Shown: positions 1 through 6,696, counted from the stretch's first letter. The stretch is DNA of 8,518 nucleotides from Stenotrophomonas sp. (GCA_003484865.1 DMZT01000199.1:5000-13517); one strand, 5' to 3'. Made by a program: numbers and translations. The notes: generated by a model not told the origin, from the sequence alone.

Positions 1-95
1 AGCCGCTGTCCTGGCTGGATCTGGATTCGGATGACGCCATCACTGCTAGTCAGTTTGAAGCCGTCTGGAAGCAGGCCAAAGCCGTTTCCGGCTGA
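1..95 (+). CDS. C-terminal end of a probable EF-hand-domain protein (5' end outside window)
   Basis: Reading from base 3 gives 30 codons that end at TGA 93-95. The tail contains DLDSDDAITASQFEAVW, which fits an EF-hand calcium-binding loop: acidic residues at loop positions 1, 3 and 5, Ile at 8, Thr at 9 and Phe at 13. Two positions depart from the consensus: Gly-6 is Asp and the position-12 Glu is Gln, so calcium affinity may be low. After the loop come about ten residues rich in Ala and Lys, as expected for the exiting helix. The gene converges on the MocR gene, with 19 bp between the two stop codons and no convincing terminator between them. The identification rests on a single motif in a fragment, and the N-terminal part that would reveal its role is not visible. 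Confidence 0.5.
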   Translation, partial: PLSWLDLDSDDAITASQFEAVWKQAKAVSG

Positions 96-114
96 GCGTG
101 CCGAAAGGCGGGCG

Positions 115-1482
115 TCACACCGTCCAGCCGGGGCTTTCCGCCGCCGCCACATGCATCAGCTGATCCAGCTGGCGCAGCGCACGGTGCAGTTCCTGCCGGT
201 TGGCGGCCGCGCCCAATGAGATCCGCACCGCATCGTTGATCGCCACCCCGTCGGGCGTGAACGCCGATGACGGTGCGATGCCCAGCCCCTGCAGGCGCGC
301 GGCGTGGGTGAGGCTGGCATCGGTCCAGTGCGCGGGAAGACGGCACCAGGCGTGCACGCCCGCGCAATGCTGCAGGAACCGCGGCGACAACGCCGACCGC
401 GCCAGATAGCGTCGTTCGGCCGCTTCGTCCTGCACCAGTTTCAGCATGGCCTGCGCGGAGCCATCCAGGATCAGCTGCGTCACCAGGGCGTTCATCAGTG
501 GTGGTGCCATCAGGTTGACCGCGCGCAGGGCATCGAGCACCGGTTGCCGGTCCATGCCGTCGGGCAGGCGCACGAAACCGGTGTGCAATCCCGGACTGAG
601 GCACTTGGAGAGCGTGGAGATGTAGCAGGCCTGCTGCGGTGCCAGCAGCGCGAGCGGGGCAGGGGCGTCCTCCAGCAGCAGCCAGTAGGGGTCGTCTTCG
701 ATCAGCAGCAGGTGCTGCGCGCGGATCACCTCGGCCAGTGCCTCGCGGCGTGCCTGCGGCATCGTGTGGGCGGTGGGGTTCTGTGCGGTCGGGTTGAGAT
801 AGATCAGCCGTGCGCCCTGCTGCTTCGCGGCGCGCGCCAGCGCGTCTGGACGCATGCCGTGCGCGTCGCACTCGACCACGTGCAGCCGCCGCTCCAGCAC
901 CCGCGCGGCGTGCAGCAGTCCCGGGTAGACCAGGGGCTCGCACAGGATCGTGTCGCCGGCGTCGGTCAACGCCAGCAGCAGGGCAGACAGCGCCGCCTGC
1001 GCGCCTTCCGTGACGACCAGCGTATCGGCATCGACCTTGCCGAGGATCGGTTTGAGCCAGTGCTGGGCCGCCCGGTGATCGGCGCGGCTGCCACCGCCCA
1101 CGTGATACGTCATCAGATTGTCCGCATCGCTGCGGGTCAGCACGGACGACAGGCCACGCCGCAACACGTCGGCGACCTGGCCGCCGCCGGGGCTGGGCGG
1201 CAGGTTCATGCTCAGGTCGACCAGCTGGGTGAGCTCCACCTGCGGCGGCGCGACGAACGAGCCGAGCGGGCCGCGCGCATCGATCAATCCGCGTTTGCGT
1301 GCCTCGGTGAACGCGCGGGTGATGGTGGTCAGGTCCACGCCGAGTTCGGCGGCGAGCGCGCGCTGTGCGGGCAGGCGCTCACCCGGGCGCAGCGCACCGG
1401 ACCAGACGGCACGTTCCAGCGCCTGCACGATGCGCAGGTAGATCGGCCCGTGGCCGTCGGCGATGAGGGGGCTCCATTCCAT
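115..1482 (-). CDS. MocR-type transcriptional regulator: GntR winged helix fused to a PLP aminotransferase-like domain
   Basis: The 455-residue length is usual for MocR proteins. Residues about 12-78 form a GntR-type winged helix-turn-helix, with the family signature GALRPGERLPAQRALAAELG around 29-48. A linker leads to a fold-type I aminotransferase domain (about 90-450). That domain shows NPTA at 235-238, EDDPY at 262-266 (Asp263 would contact the PLP pyridine nitrogen), TLSK at 290-293 with Lys293 as the expected Schiff-base lysine, and Arg420 in VRISLG as the expected carboxylate-binding Arg. The Arg normally seven residues after the lysine, which helps hold the PLP phosphate, is His300 here. 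MocR proteins use PLP, sometimes with an amine or amino acid, to control genes that are often divergent neighbours, so the cyo operon and autoregulation are the positional candidates. The ATG at 1482 puts the winged helix at its normal distance from the N-terminus; no strong ribosome binding site precedes it. A stand-alone aminotransferase is unlikely given the DNA-binding domain. Confidence 0.92.
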   Translation of the reverse strand: MEWSPLIADGHGPIYLRIVQALERAVWSGALRPGERLPAQRALAAELGVDLTTITRAFTEARKRGLIDARGPLGSFVAPPQVELTQLVDLSMNLPPSPGGGQVADVLRRGLSSVLTRSDADNLMTYHVGGGSRADHRAAQHWLKPILGKVDADTLVVTEGAQAALSALLLALTDAGDTILCEPLVYPGLLHAARVLERRLHVVECDAHGMRPDALARAAKQQGARLIYLNPTAQNPTAHTMPQARREALAEVIRAQHLLLIEDDPYWLLLEDAPAPLALLAPQQACYISTLSKCLSPGLHTGFVRLPDGMDRQPVLDALRAVNLMAPPLMNALVTQLILDGSAQAMLKLVQDEAAERRYLARSALSPRFLQHCAGVHAWCRLPAHWTDASLTHAARLQGLGIAPSSAFTPDGVAINDAVRISLGAAANRQELHRALRQLDQLMHVAAAESPGWTV

Positions 1483-1515
1483 GCGCGCATGGTACGCGCG
1501 GCGCAGGGCCGGGCT

Positions 1516-1530
1516 GCGACAGTGTGTCGC
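1516..1530. repeat. Perfect inverted repeat, candidate operator
   Basis: GCGACA-GTG-TGTCGC: two 6-bp arms around a 3-bp centre, located 34-48 bp upstream of the MocR start codon. The size and symmetry suit a dimeric helix-turn-helix protein, and the place suits autoregulation of the MocR gene or control of both divergent units. No cognate protein can be assigned from sequence alone. Confidence 0.45.
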
Positions 1531-1548
1531 ATCATGTATGGATCATGT
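1531..1548. repeat. Direct repeat ATCATGT x2, 11 bp apart
   Basis: ATCATGT occurs at 1531-1537 and again at 1542-1548, about one helical turn apart and immediately next to the palindrome. MocR regulators such as GabR are known to bind direct repeats, so this is a plausible half-site pair. An inverted copy (CATGATCC, 1624-1631, matching GGATCATG at 1540-1547) lies further toward cyoA. The repeats are short, so chance is not excluded. Confidence 0.35.
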
Positions 1549-1577
1549 CGTTGCCTAACGTACGCGGCTGCGGCGGG

Positions 1578-1611
1578 CACCCCCCATGCATATCGGTCAT
1601 GCAGGGGGGTG
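1578..1611. other. Long GC-rich stem-loop in the cyo leader
   Basis: CACCCCCC at 1578-1585 pairs perfectly with GGGGGGTG at 1604-1611. A1586 is bulged, and TGCAT (1587-1591) then pairs with ATGCA (1599-1603), leaving a 7-base loop at 1592-1598. A 13-bp stem of this kind in a 190-bp gap is well beyond chance. No run of T follows on the plus strand and no matching run is seen on the other strand, so it is not a standard intrinsic terminator. It may be a leader-RNA structure, a large palindromic protein site, or a barrier between the divergent units. Confidence 0.6.
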
Positions 1612-1629
1612 TTCGCCACTTCTCATGAT

Positions 1630-1647
1630 CCGGGCCGCCCGGCCCGG
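1630..1647 (+). other. Second stem-loop just upstream of the cyoA ribosome binding site
   Basis: CCGGGCC at 1630-1636 pairs perfectly with GGCCCGG at 1641-1647 around a GCCC loop. It ends 9 bases before the GGAAGG ribosome binding site. Because the stem is all G-C it should be stable in RNA, and it could affect ribosome loading on cyoA. The base composition of the region makes such stems easier to find, so a role is inferred, not shown. Confidence 0.4.
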
Positions 1648-1656
1648 CACTGCGTT

Positions 1657-1662
1657 GGAAGG
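1657..1662 (+). promoter_or_regulatory. Ribosome binding site fixing the cyoA start
   Basis: GGAAGG lies 10 bases before ATG 1673. This favours 1673 over the upstream in-frame ATG 1586, which sits inside the stem-loop arm and would add 29 residues ahead of the lipoprotein signal. Confidence 0.6.
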
Positions 1663-1672
1663 GCCGTCACGC

Positions 1673-2647
1673 ATGAACCCCGCTACACATCCCGCTCGCC
1701 GCGCCACCCCGGCCGGTCGAGCCCGCGCCGGACGCTGGTTCGGCCTGGCAGCGCTGCTGCCATTGCTCACAGGGTGCAAGAACCTGGAGCTGTTCAACCC
1801 CATGGGCAGCATCGCCGAGCAGGAAATGCAGCTGATCCTGGTCTGCACCGGCCTGATGCTGCTGGTGGTGATCCCGGTGATCATCCTCACGCTGTACTTC
1901 GCGTGGCACTACCGCGAGTCGAACAAGAAGGCGACCTACGCCCCCACGTGGTCGCACTCCACCGCGATCGAAGTGGTGGTGTGGACGATTCCGTGCCTGA
2001 TCGTGGTGGTGCTCGGCGTGTTGATCTGGAAGAGCACCCACGCGCTGGATCCCTACCGCCCGATCGCGTCGGACAAGCCCGCGCTGCGCGTGGAAGTGGT
2101 CTCGCTCAACTGGAAATGGCTGTTCATCTACCCGGACCACAACGTGGCCACGGTCAATGAGCTGGTGATGCCGGTCAATACGCCGGTGGCGTTCAAGCTG
2201 ACCTCCGAGTCAATGATGAATGCCTTCTTCGTGCCGCAGCTGGGCAGCATGGTCTACACCATGCCCGCGATGCAGACCCGTCTGCACCTGATCGGCCACA
2301 CGCCGGGCACCTATGCCGGCATGTCGTCCGCGTACAGCGGTTCGGGCTTCTCGGATATGAAATTCGACGCGCGGGTGATGACCGAGGCGGACTTCACGCA
2401 GTGGCTGGCGCAGTCGCGCGGCACCGCCCAGCACCTGGACCAGGCCCGCCTGGCCGAACTGGAGAAGCCGACCCACGGTGCGCCGATGCAGCGCTTCGCC
2501 AGCGTGGATACCGGACTGTTCGACAGCATCCTGCGCCGTTACGGCGGCATGCCCGACGACGAGATCTGCCTGCCCGGCGAAGAACCCGGCGCGAAATCCC
2601 AACTCGTAAGCCTGGCCGCGTCTGCCAGCCGTTCCGCGGAGAACTGA
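1673..2647 (+). CDS. cyoA: Cytochrome bo3 ubiquinol oxidase subunit II (CyoA), lipoprotein
   Basis: The 324-residue product is the subunit II of the quinol oxidase. It starts with a lipoprotein signal whose lipobox LLTGC ends at Cys35, then two membrane helices (about 52-79 and 98-119) and a periplasmic cupredoxin domain (about 138-232). The CuA ligands of cytochrome c oxidases are missing: the loop reads [13 protein letters not shown] (219-231) with no Cys-x3-Cys, which marks a ubiquinol rather than a cytochrome c oxidase. [13 protein letters not shown] (142-154) and SMMNAFF (180-186) closely follow E. coli CyoA. A C-terminal region typical of CyoA continues to about 290, but the His/Met-rich tail of E. 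coli CyoA is not present. The n-region before the signal's hydrophobic core is unusually long and Arg-rich (about 22 residues). It is the first gene of the operon, and its stop lies 2 bp before cyoB. Confidence 0.96.
   Translation: MNPATHPARRATPAGRARAGRWFGLAALLPLLTGCKNLELFNPMGSIAEQEMQLILVCTGLMLLVVIPVIILTLYFAWHYRESNKKATYAPTWSHSTAIEVVVWTIPCLIVVVLGVLIWKSTHALDPYRPIASDKPALRVEVVSLNWKWLFIYPDHNVATVNELVMPVNTPVAFKLTSESMMNAFFVPQLGSMVYTMPAMQTRLHLIGHTPGTYAGMSSAYSGSGFSDMKFDARVMTEADFTQWLAQSRGTAQHLDQARLAELEKPTHGAPMQRFASVDTGLFDSILRRYGGMPDDEICLPGEEPGAKSQLVSLAASASRSAEN
2638..2641 (+). promoter_or_regulatory. Ribosome binding site supporting the GTG start of cyoB
   Basis: GGAG inside the last codons of cyoA lies 8 bases before GTG 2650. 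Together with the protein match from its first residue, it settles GTG as the cyoB start even though the frame stays open far upstream. Confidence 0.65.
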
Positions 2648-2649
2648 TT

Positions 2650-4629
2650 GTGCTTGGAAAGTTGAACCTCGAAGCGATTCCCTACCACGACCCGATCATC
2701 ATGTCGGCGCTGGTGGGCTCGCTGCTGCTGGGCGTGGCGATCGTCGCGGCCATCACGTATTACAAGAAGTGGGGCTACATCTGGACCGAGTGGATCACCT
2801 CGGTGGACCACAAGAAGATCGGCGTGATGTACATCATCCTGGCCCTGGTCATGCTGGTGCGCGGCTTCGCCGATGCGCTGATGATGCGCGCCCAGCAGGC
2901 CATCGCGGCCAATGACAGTGCCGGCTACCTGCCGCCGGAGCACTACGACCAGATCTTCACCGCGCATGGCGTGATCATGATCTTCTTCGTGGCCACGCCG
3001 CTGATCGTGGGCCTGATGAACATCGTGGTGCCGCTGCAGATCGGCGCGCGCGACGTGGCGTTCCCGTTCGTCAACTCGCTCAGTTTCTGGCTGTCTGCGG
3101 TCGGCGCGGTGCTGGTGATGCTGTCGATGTTCGTCGGCGATTTCGCCGCGACCGGCTGGGTCGCCTATCCGCCGCTGTCCGGGATCGAGTACAGCCCCAC
3201 GGTGGGCGTGGACTACTACATCTGGTCACTGCAGGTCTCCGGCATCGGCACCACGCTGACCGGCCTGAACTTCATCGTCACCATCCTCAAGATGCGTGCA
3301 CCGGGCATGGACCTGATGAAGATGCCGGTGTTCACCTGGACCGCGCTGATCACCAACATCCTGATCGTGGCGATCTTCCCGGTGCTGACCGCGACCCTGG
3401 CGCTGCTGACCATGGACCGCTACTTCGGGATGCACTTCTTCACCAACGACGCCGGCGGCAACGCCATGATGTACGTCAACCTGATCTGGATCTGGGGCCA
3501 CCCGGAAGTCTACGTGCTGATCCTGCCGTGCTTCGGCGCGTTCTCGGAGATCATCGCCACGTTCTCGGGCAAGCCGCTGTTCGGCTACCGCTCGATGGTC
3601 TATGCGACCTCGTCGATCGGCATCCTGTCGTTCTTCGTGTGGCTGCACCACTTCTTCACCATGGGCTCGGGTGCGAACGTCAATGCCTTCTTCGGCATCA
3701 TGACCTCCATCATCTCGATCCCCACCGGGGTGAAGCTGTTCAACTGGCTGTTCACCATGTACCGCGGCCGGATCCGCTACCACTCGTCGACGTTGTGGAC
3801 CATCGGCTTCATGGTCACCTTCGCGCTGGGCGGCATGACCGGCGTGATGCTGGCGATCCCGGGCGCGGATTTCGTGCTGCACAACAGCCTGTTCCTGATC
3901 GCGCACTTCCATAACGTGATCATCGGCGGCGTGGTGTTCGGCTGCCTGGCCGGGATCAGCTTCTGGTTCCCGAAGGCGTTCGGCTTCACCCTCAACGAGC
4001 GCTGGGGCAAGATTTCGTTCTGGTGCTGGCTGGTTGGCTTCTATCTGGCCTTCATGCCGCTGTACGTGCTGGGCTTCAAGGGCATGACCCGGCGCATGAA
4101 CCACTACGGGGTGGAGGGCTACCAGCCGTGGCTGATCGTGGCCGCCATCGGTGCGCTGGTGATCGCCGCCGGTATCGCCGCGATGTTCATCCAGTTCTAT
4201 GTCAGCGTGCGTGACCGCAAGGCCAACATGGATCTCACCGGCGACCCGTGGAATGCGCGCAGCCTGGAGTGGGCGACGTCTTCGCCACCGCCGTTCTACA
4301 ACTTCGCCAAGCTCCCCGCGATCACCTCGCTGGAACAGCATTGGGACGACAAGCAGCACGGCCGTGCCTGGCAGCGCCAGGACACCTACGAGGACATTCA
4401 CATGCCGCGCAATACCGCGTCGGGTGTGGTGATCTCGGTGTTCAGCCTGGTGCTGTGCTTCGCCCTGGTCTGGCACATGTGGGTGCTGGCCGGCATCGGC
4501 CTGATCGGTGTGATCGCGACTTTCGTGCTGCGCTCGTATGACCGTGATGTGGACTACTACGTGCCCGCCGCGGAGGTGAAGCGCATCGAAGACGCGCACT
4601 TCGCGCAGATGGAAGGAGCCAAGGCATGA
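2650..4629 (+). CDS. cyoB: Cytochrome bo3 ubiquinol oxidase subunit I (CyoB), catalytic heme-copper subunit
   Basis: This 659-residue integral membrane protein oxidises ubiquinol, reduces O2 to water and pumps protons. Starting at GTG 2650 it begins [15 protein letters not shown], aligned with E. coli CyoB from residue 1, and the numbering stays in register. Visible key residues are: heme b ligands His106 and His421; heme o3 ligand His419; CuB ligands His284, His333 and His334, with Tyr288 placed for the His-Tyr cross-link; Glu286, Asp135, Asn124 and Asn142 of the D channel; Lys362 of the K channel; Arg71, Asp75, His98 and Gln101 of the quinone site; and Asp407, His411, Arg481 and Arg482 near the heme propionates. 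About 15 membrane helices are expected. Nothing is truncated or substituted at these sites, so the enzyme should be active. The stop overlaps the cyoC start by 4 bp. Confidence 0.98.
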   Translation: MLGKLNLEAIPYHDPIIMSALVGSLLLGVAIVAAITYYKKWGYIWTEWITSVDHKKIGVMYIILALVMLVRGFADALMMRAQQAIAANDSAGYLPPEHYDQIFTAHGVIMIFFVATPLIVGLMNIVVPLQIGARDVAFPFVNSLSFWLSAVGAVLVMLSMFVGDFAATGWVAYPPLSGIEYSPTVGVDYYIWSLQVSGIGTTLTGLNFIVTILKMRAPGMDLMKMPVFTWTALITNILIVAIFPVLTATLALLTMDRYFGMHFFTNDAGGNAMMYVNLIWIWGHPEVYVLILPCFGAFSEIIATFSGKPLFGYRSMVYATSSIGILSFFVWLHHFFTMGSGANVNAFFGIMTSIISIPTGVKLFNWLFTMYRGRIRYHSSTLWTIGFMVTFALGGMTGVMLAIPGADFVLHNSLFLIAHFHNVIIGGVVFGCLAGISFWFPKAFGFTLNERWGKISFWCWLVGFYLAFMPLYVLGFKGMTRRMNHYGVEGYQPWLIVAAIGALVIAAGIAAMFIQFYVSVRDRKANMDLTGDPWNARSLEWATSSPPPFYNFAKLPAITSLEQHWDDKQHGRAWQRQDTYEDIHMPRNTASGVVISVFSLVLCFALVWHMWVLAGIGLIGVIATFVLRSYDRDVDYYVPAAEVKRIEDAHFAQMEGAKA

Positions 4630-5264
4630 GCGGGGATACCCTGACCGCTGCCACGCAGCACGGGCAGCTCACGGCCGGTCACCACGACCACGCCCATGAG
4701 CACCACGACGACGGCAACAAGACCGTCGTCGGGTTCTGGATGTACCTGATGGGCGACTGCCTGATCTTCGCGGTGCTGTTCGCCACCTTTGGCGTGCTGC
4801 TCAACGGGACGGCCGATGGCCCCAGTGGCAAGGAACTGTTCAAGCTGGGCTTCGTGCTCTCCGAAACGGTGGTGCTGCTGCTCAGCAGCTTCACCTTTGG
4901 CCTGGCGATTCTCGGCATGCAGGCCGGCAAGCGCAACCAGGTGGTGGGCTGGCTGGCCGTGACCGGTGTGCTCGGTGCGGTCTTCATCGGCATGGAGCTG
5001 TATGAGTTCGCCGAGCTGATCCATGAAGGCGCCACCCCGGACGTGAGTGCATATCTGTCGGCGTACTTCACGCTGGTGGCCACCCACGGCCTGCACGTCA
5101 CCTTCGGCCTGCTGTGGCTGGCGATCATGATCCACCAGGTGCTTAAGTTCGGCCTGGACGGCATCGTGCGTCGCCGCCTGGCCTGCCTGAGCCTGTTCTG
5201 GCATTTCCTGGATCTGATCTGGATCTGTGTGTTCACCTTCGTCTACCTGAGGGAGTTTGTATGA
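4626..5264 (+). CDS. cyoC: Cytochrome bo3 ubiquinol oxidase subunit III (CyoC)
   Basis: The 212-residue, five-helix subunit III of the heme-copper oxidase supports stability of subunit I and proton uptake. Helices are visible at about 33-58, 74-97, 106-124, 141-163 and 185-207, which is the CyoC arrangement (two helices fewer than mitochondrial COX3). Family signatures include GFWMYLMGD (36-44), IGMELYEF (121-128), THGLHV (153-158) and [14 protein letters not shown] (181-194). The cytoplasmic N-terminus is rich in His (HHDHAHEHH at 19-27). A similar stretch occurs in E. coli CyoC, so it is a family trait. ATG 4626 overlaps the cyoB stop in ATGA and is preceded by GGAAGGAG at 4611-4618, a strong ribosome binding site, which suggests coupling plus independent initiation. 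Confidence 0.96.
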   Translation: MSGDTLTAATQHGQLTAGHHDHAHEHHDDGNKTVVGFWMYLMGDCLIFAVLFATFGVLLNGTADGPSGKELFKLGFVLSETVVLLLSSFTFGLAILGMQAGKRNQVVGWLAVTGVLGAVFIGMELYEFAELIHEGATPDVSAYLSAYFTLVATHGLHVTFGLLWLAIMIHQVLKFGLDGIVRRRLACLSLFWHFLDLIWICVFTFVYLREFV

Positions 5265-5614
5265 GCGCGAACGCGCCTGATGCCGATCACGGTGGCGGCC
5301 ACGCCACCCTGAAGGGCTACCTCCTCGGCCTGCTGCTGTGCCTGGTGCTCACCGGTGCCTCGTTCGGCGTGGTCATGACCGATCTGGTGCCGCAGCCGCT
5401 GCGCCTGACCGCCATCGTGGTGCTGTGCGTGGTGCAGCTGGTCGCCCAGCTGGTGCTGTTCCTGCATATCGGGGCAGGGCGCAGCCAGCGCGAGAACACC
5501 GGCATCTTCCTGTGCACCGCGTTCCTGATCGCCATCGTGGTGGCCGGCTCGCTGTGGGTGATGCACAACGCCAACCTCAACATGATGCCGATGCAGATGT
5601 CGGGCACGCCATGA
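5261..5614 (+). CDS. cyoD: Cytochrome bo3 ubiquinol oxidase subunit IV (CyoD)
   Basis: This small 117-residue subunit is thought to help assemble CuB in subunit I. Three helices are visible at about 18-40, 48-70 and 81-101. The second ends in QLVLFLHI (63-70), the recognisable CyoD/COX4-prokaryotic motif. The C-terminus is Met-rich (MHNANLNMMPMQM, 101-113). The length is close to the 109 residues of E. coli CyoD. ATG 5261 overlaps the cyoC stop in ATGA, with GAGGGAG at 5249-5255 just upstream. In E. coli, cyoE follows; here the next gene is a copper chaperone, again joined by a 4-bp overlap. Confidence 0.95.
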   Translation: MSANAPDADHGGGHATLKGYLLGLLLCLVLTGASFGVVMTDLVPQPLRLTAIVVLCVVQLVAQLVLFLHIGAGRSQRENTGIFLCTAFLIAIVVAGSLWVMHNANLNMMPMQMSGTP

Positions 5615-6093
5615 GCGGGTCACGCTCGGGTGTCCTGGCTGCCGGTCTGCTGTTGACGTGTTCCGTGATGCCGGTGGTGGCTGCGGCCGCGCAGGCCCAC
5701 ACCGCGGCAACGGTGTCGGTCAGCGATCCGTGGGTGCGCCTGCCACCACCGGCGGCCAACGTGGCCGCCGGCTATGTGCAGCTGCATAACGGCGGCGGCG
5801 AGGACCGGCTGCTGTCGGCCGCGTCCTCGGCGTTTGCCGAGGTGCAGATCCATGCCATGCGCATGGACGGGGAAGTGATGCGCATGCAGGCGCTGCCCGA
5901 TGGCCTGGCGTTGCCTGGCGGCCAGACGTTGGCGCTGCAGCCCGGGGGGTACCACCTGATGCTGCTGAAGCCGAAGCGGCCGTTGTCGGCCGGCCAGACG
6001 GTACGGGTGACGCTGCAGTTTGCCCGCAGCGCAGCGCAGGTGGTGGACTTCAGTGTGCGCGATGGCCTGGTGCCGCACGGGGCGGTGAAGTGA
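5611..6093 (+). CDS. PCuAC-family periplasmic copper(I) chaperone (DUF461)
   Basis: The 160-residue protein has an N-terminal signal peptide (hydrophobic core about 8-25, likely cleavage after AAAQA near residue 29) and one PCuAC domain. PCuAC proteins bind Cu(I) in the periplasm and hand it to oxidase copper sites, often together with SCO. The expected Cu ligands are His81, Met92, His115 and Met117, in the order H-x10-M-x22-H-x-M; the published signature has x21, so the second spacer is one residue longer here. Other family marks are DPWVR (39-43) and PGGYHLMLL (111-119). ATG 5611 overlaps the cyoD stop in ATGA with no clear ribosome binding site, so translation probably depends on cyoD. This start is preferred because it yields a proper signal peptide; the frame extends upstream only as cyoD shadow. 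Its position predicts a role in loading CuB of CyoB. Confidence 0.9.
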   Translation: MSGSRSGVLAAGLLLTCSVMPVVAAAAQAHTAATVSVSDPWVRLPPPAANVAAGYVQLHNGGGEDRLLSAASSAFAEVQIHAMRMDGEVMRMQALPDGLALPGGQTLALQPGGYHLMLLKPKRPLSAGQTVRVTLQFARSAAQVVDFSVRDGLVPHGAVK

Positions 6094-6659
6094 CGCGCTG
6101 GGCGGCCGCGTGCCTGCTTACACTGGGACTGCTGGCCGGCTGCGCCGACGGCCAGGCGCCGGTGATGGGCCAGGCGGCACTCGGGGCGGTCAAGCTTGCG
6201 AGCAGCGACGGGCGTACGCTTGCCATCCGCGATCTGCAGGGCACGCCGACCCTGCTGTTCTTCGGCTTCACCCATTGCCCCGAAGTGTGCCCGCTGAGCC
6301 TGGTCAAAGCGGTTCAGATCAAGCGGCTGCTGGGCCCGGCGGCAGAGCACCTGCAGGTCGTCTTCGTGACGGTCGACCCGCAGCGCGATACGCCGGCGCA
6401 CCTGCGCGAGTATCTGGCGGCCTTCGATACCACGTTCCTGGGCCTGGCCGGTGACGAGGCCGGTACCCGCGCCATCGCCGAGAGCCTGGGCGTGAGTTAT
6501 CGGCGCGTCGGCGAGGGTGACGCGGCCACGTTCGAGCACACCGCCTCCTGGTTCCTGCTCGGCGCTGACGGGCAGCTGCAGGATGTGTACGGCTATGCGA
6601 TGAGCGAGCAGGCTATCGTGGAGAAGCTTCGCGTGCGGCTGGCGGCGGCCGAAGGGTGA
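6090..6659 (+). CDS. SCO1/SenC-family copper-handling lipoprotein
   Basis: The 189-residue protein has a short signal with lipobox LLAGC, giving a lipidated Cys18 and probable anchoring at the outer face of the inner membrane. A thioredoxin-fold SCO domain follows. The copper and redox residues are all present: Cys63 and Cys67 in the CPEVCP motif, and His150 in FEHTASWFLL. VTVDPQRDTP (93-102) is the other family signature. SCO proteins reduce or metallate oxidase copper centres and often act with PCuAC. The start is GTG 6090, overlapping the PCuAC stop in GTGA; this is the start that places the lipobox correctly, and no strong ribosome binding site is visible. Pairing with PCuAC inside a quinol-oxidase operon that has no CuA points to CuB as the target, which is inference. 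Confidence 0.93.
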   Translation: MTRWAAACLLTLGLLAGCADGQAPVMGQAALGAVKLASSDGRTLAIRDLQGTPTLLFFGFTHCPEVCPLSLVKAVQIKRLLGPAAEHLQVVFVTVDPQRDTPAHLREYLAAFDTTFLGLAGDEAGTRAIAESLGVSYRRVGEGDAATFEHTASWFLLGADGQLQDVYGYAMSEQAIVEKLRVRLAAAEG

Positions 6660-6673
6660 GCCGGTGGGCCGCC
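6644..6673 (+). repeat. Inverted repeat across the SCO stop codon
   Basis: GGCGGCC at 6644-6650 is complementary to GGCCGCC at 6667-6673, with a 16-base loop that contains the SCO stop codon. It sits where the operon's only sizeable gap begins. A modest RNA stem here could lower read-through into the MFS gene, but the loop is long and no T-run follows, so it is not a normal terminator. Confidence 0.25.
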
Positions 6674-6680
6674 ACACCCC

Positions 6681-6686
6681 GGGGGA
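6681..6686 (+). promoter_or_regulatory. Ribosome binding site favouring ATG 6697 for the MFS gene
   Basis: GGGGGA lies 10 bases before ATG 6697. The alternative in-frame GTG at 6664 would add 11 residues with no hydrophobic character and has no good ribosome binding site. Confidence 0.45.
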
Positions 6687-6696
6687 TTGCGCTGCC

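Larger units (their letters stand above)
1483..1672. promoter_or_regulatory. Divergent regulatory region between the MocR gene and cyoA
   Basis: This 190-bp gap is the only sizeable non-coding stretch in the window. It must contain the start signals of the minus-strand regulator and of the seven-gene operon. It holds a palindrome (1516-1530), a direct repeat (1531-1548), a long stem-loop (1578-1611), a second stem-loop (1630-1647) and the cyoA ribosome binding site. I looked for -35/-10 pairs on both strands and found no convincing sigma-70 match, nor a clear TTGAT-N4-ATCAA Fnr-type box. Exact promoter positions therefore cannot be given. An open frame runs back from cyoA to ATG 1586, but its codons do not look like lipoprotein signal sequence, so I treat this stretch as leader. 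Confidence 0.7.

Noticed and set aside
95..117. Bidirectional terminator between the EF-hand gene and the MocR gene
   Set aside because: Only a 3-bp GCC-GAAA-GGC stem is visible in the 19-bp gap, with no T-run on either strand.
1586..1672. 29-codon N-terminal extension of cyoA from ATG 1586
   Set aside because: It would begin inside a stem-loop arm and put extra residues ahead of a lipoprotein signal; ATG 1673 has a good ribosome binding site and a family-like length.
304..2160. Long plus-strand open frame (618 codons) across the MocR gene and into cyoA
   Set aside because: It is antisense to a clear MocR protein and then overlaps cyoA out of frame; the translation is Arg/Gln/Gly-rich and shows no family motif. 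GC-rich DNA leaves such frames open by chance.
3226..4599. 457-codon minus-strand open frame inside cyoB
   Set aside because: The product is His/Arg/Asp-rich with no recognisable domain, as expected from the reverse complement of a GC-rich membrane-protein gene.
4683..4711. His-rich N-terminus of CyoC as a novel metal-binding site
   Set aside because: A comparable His-rich start is present in E. coli CyoC, so it is a family trait and not a local novelty.
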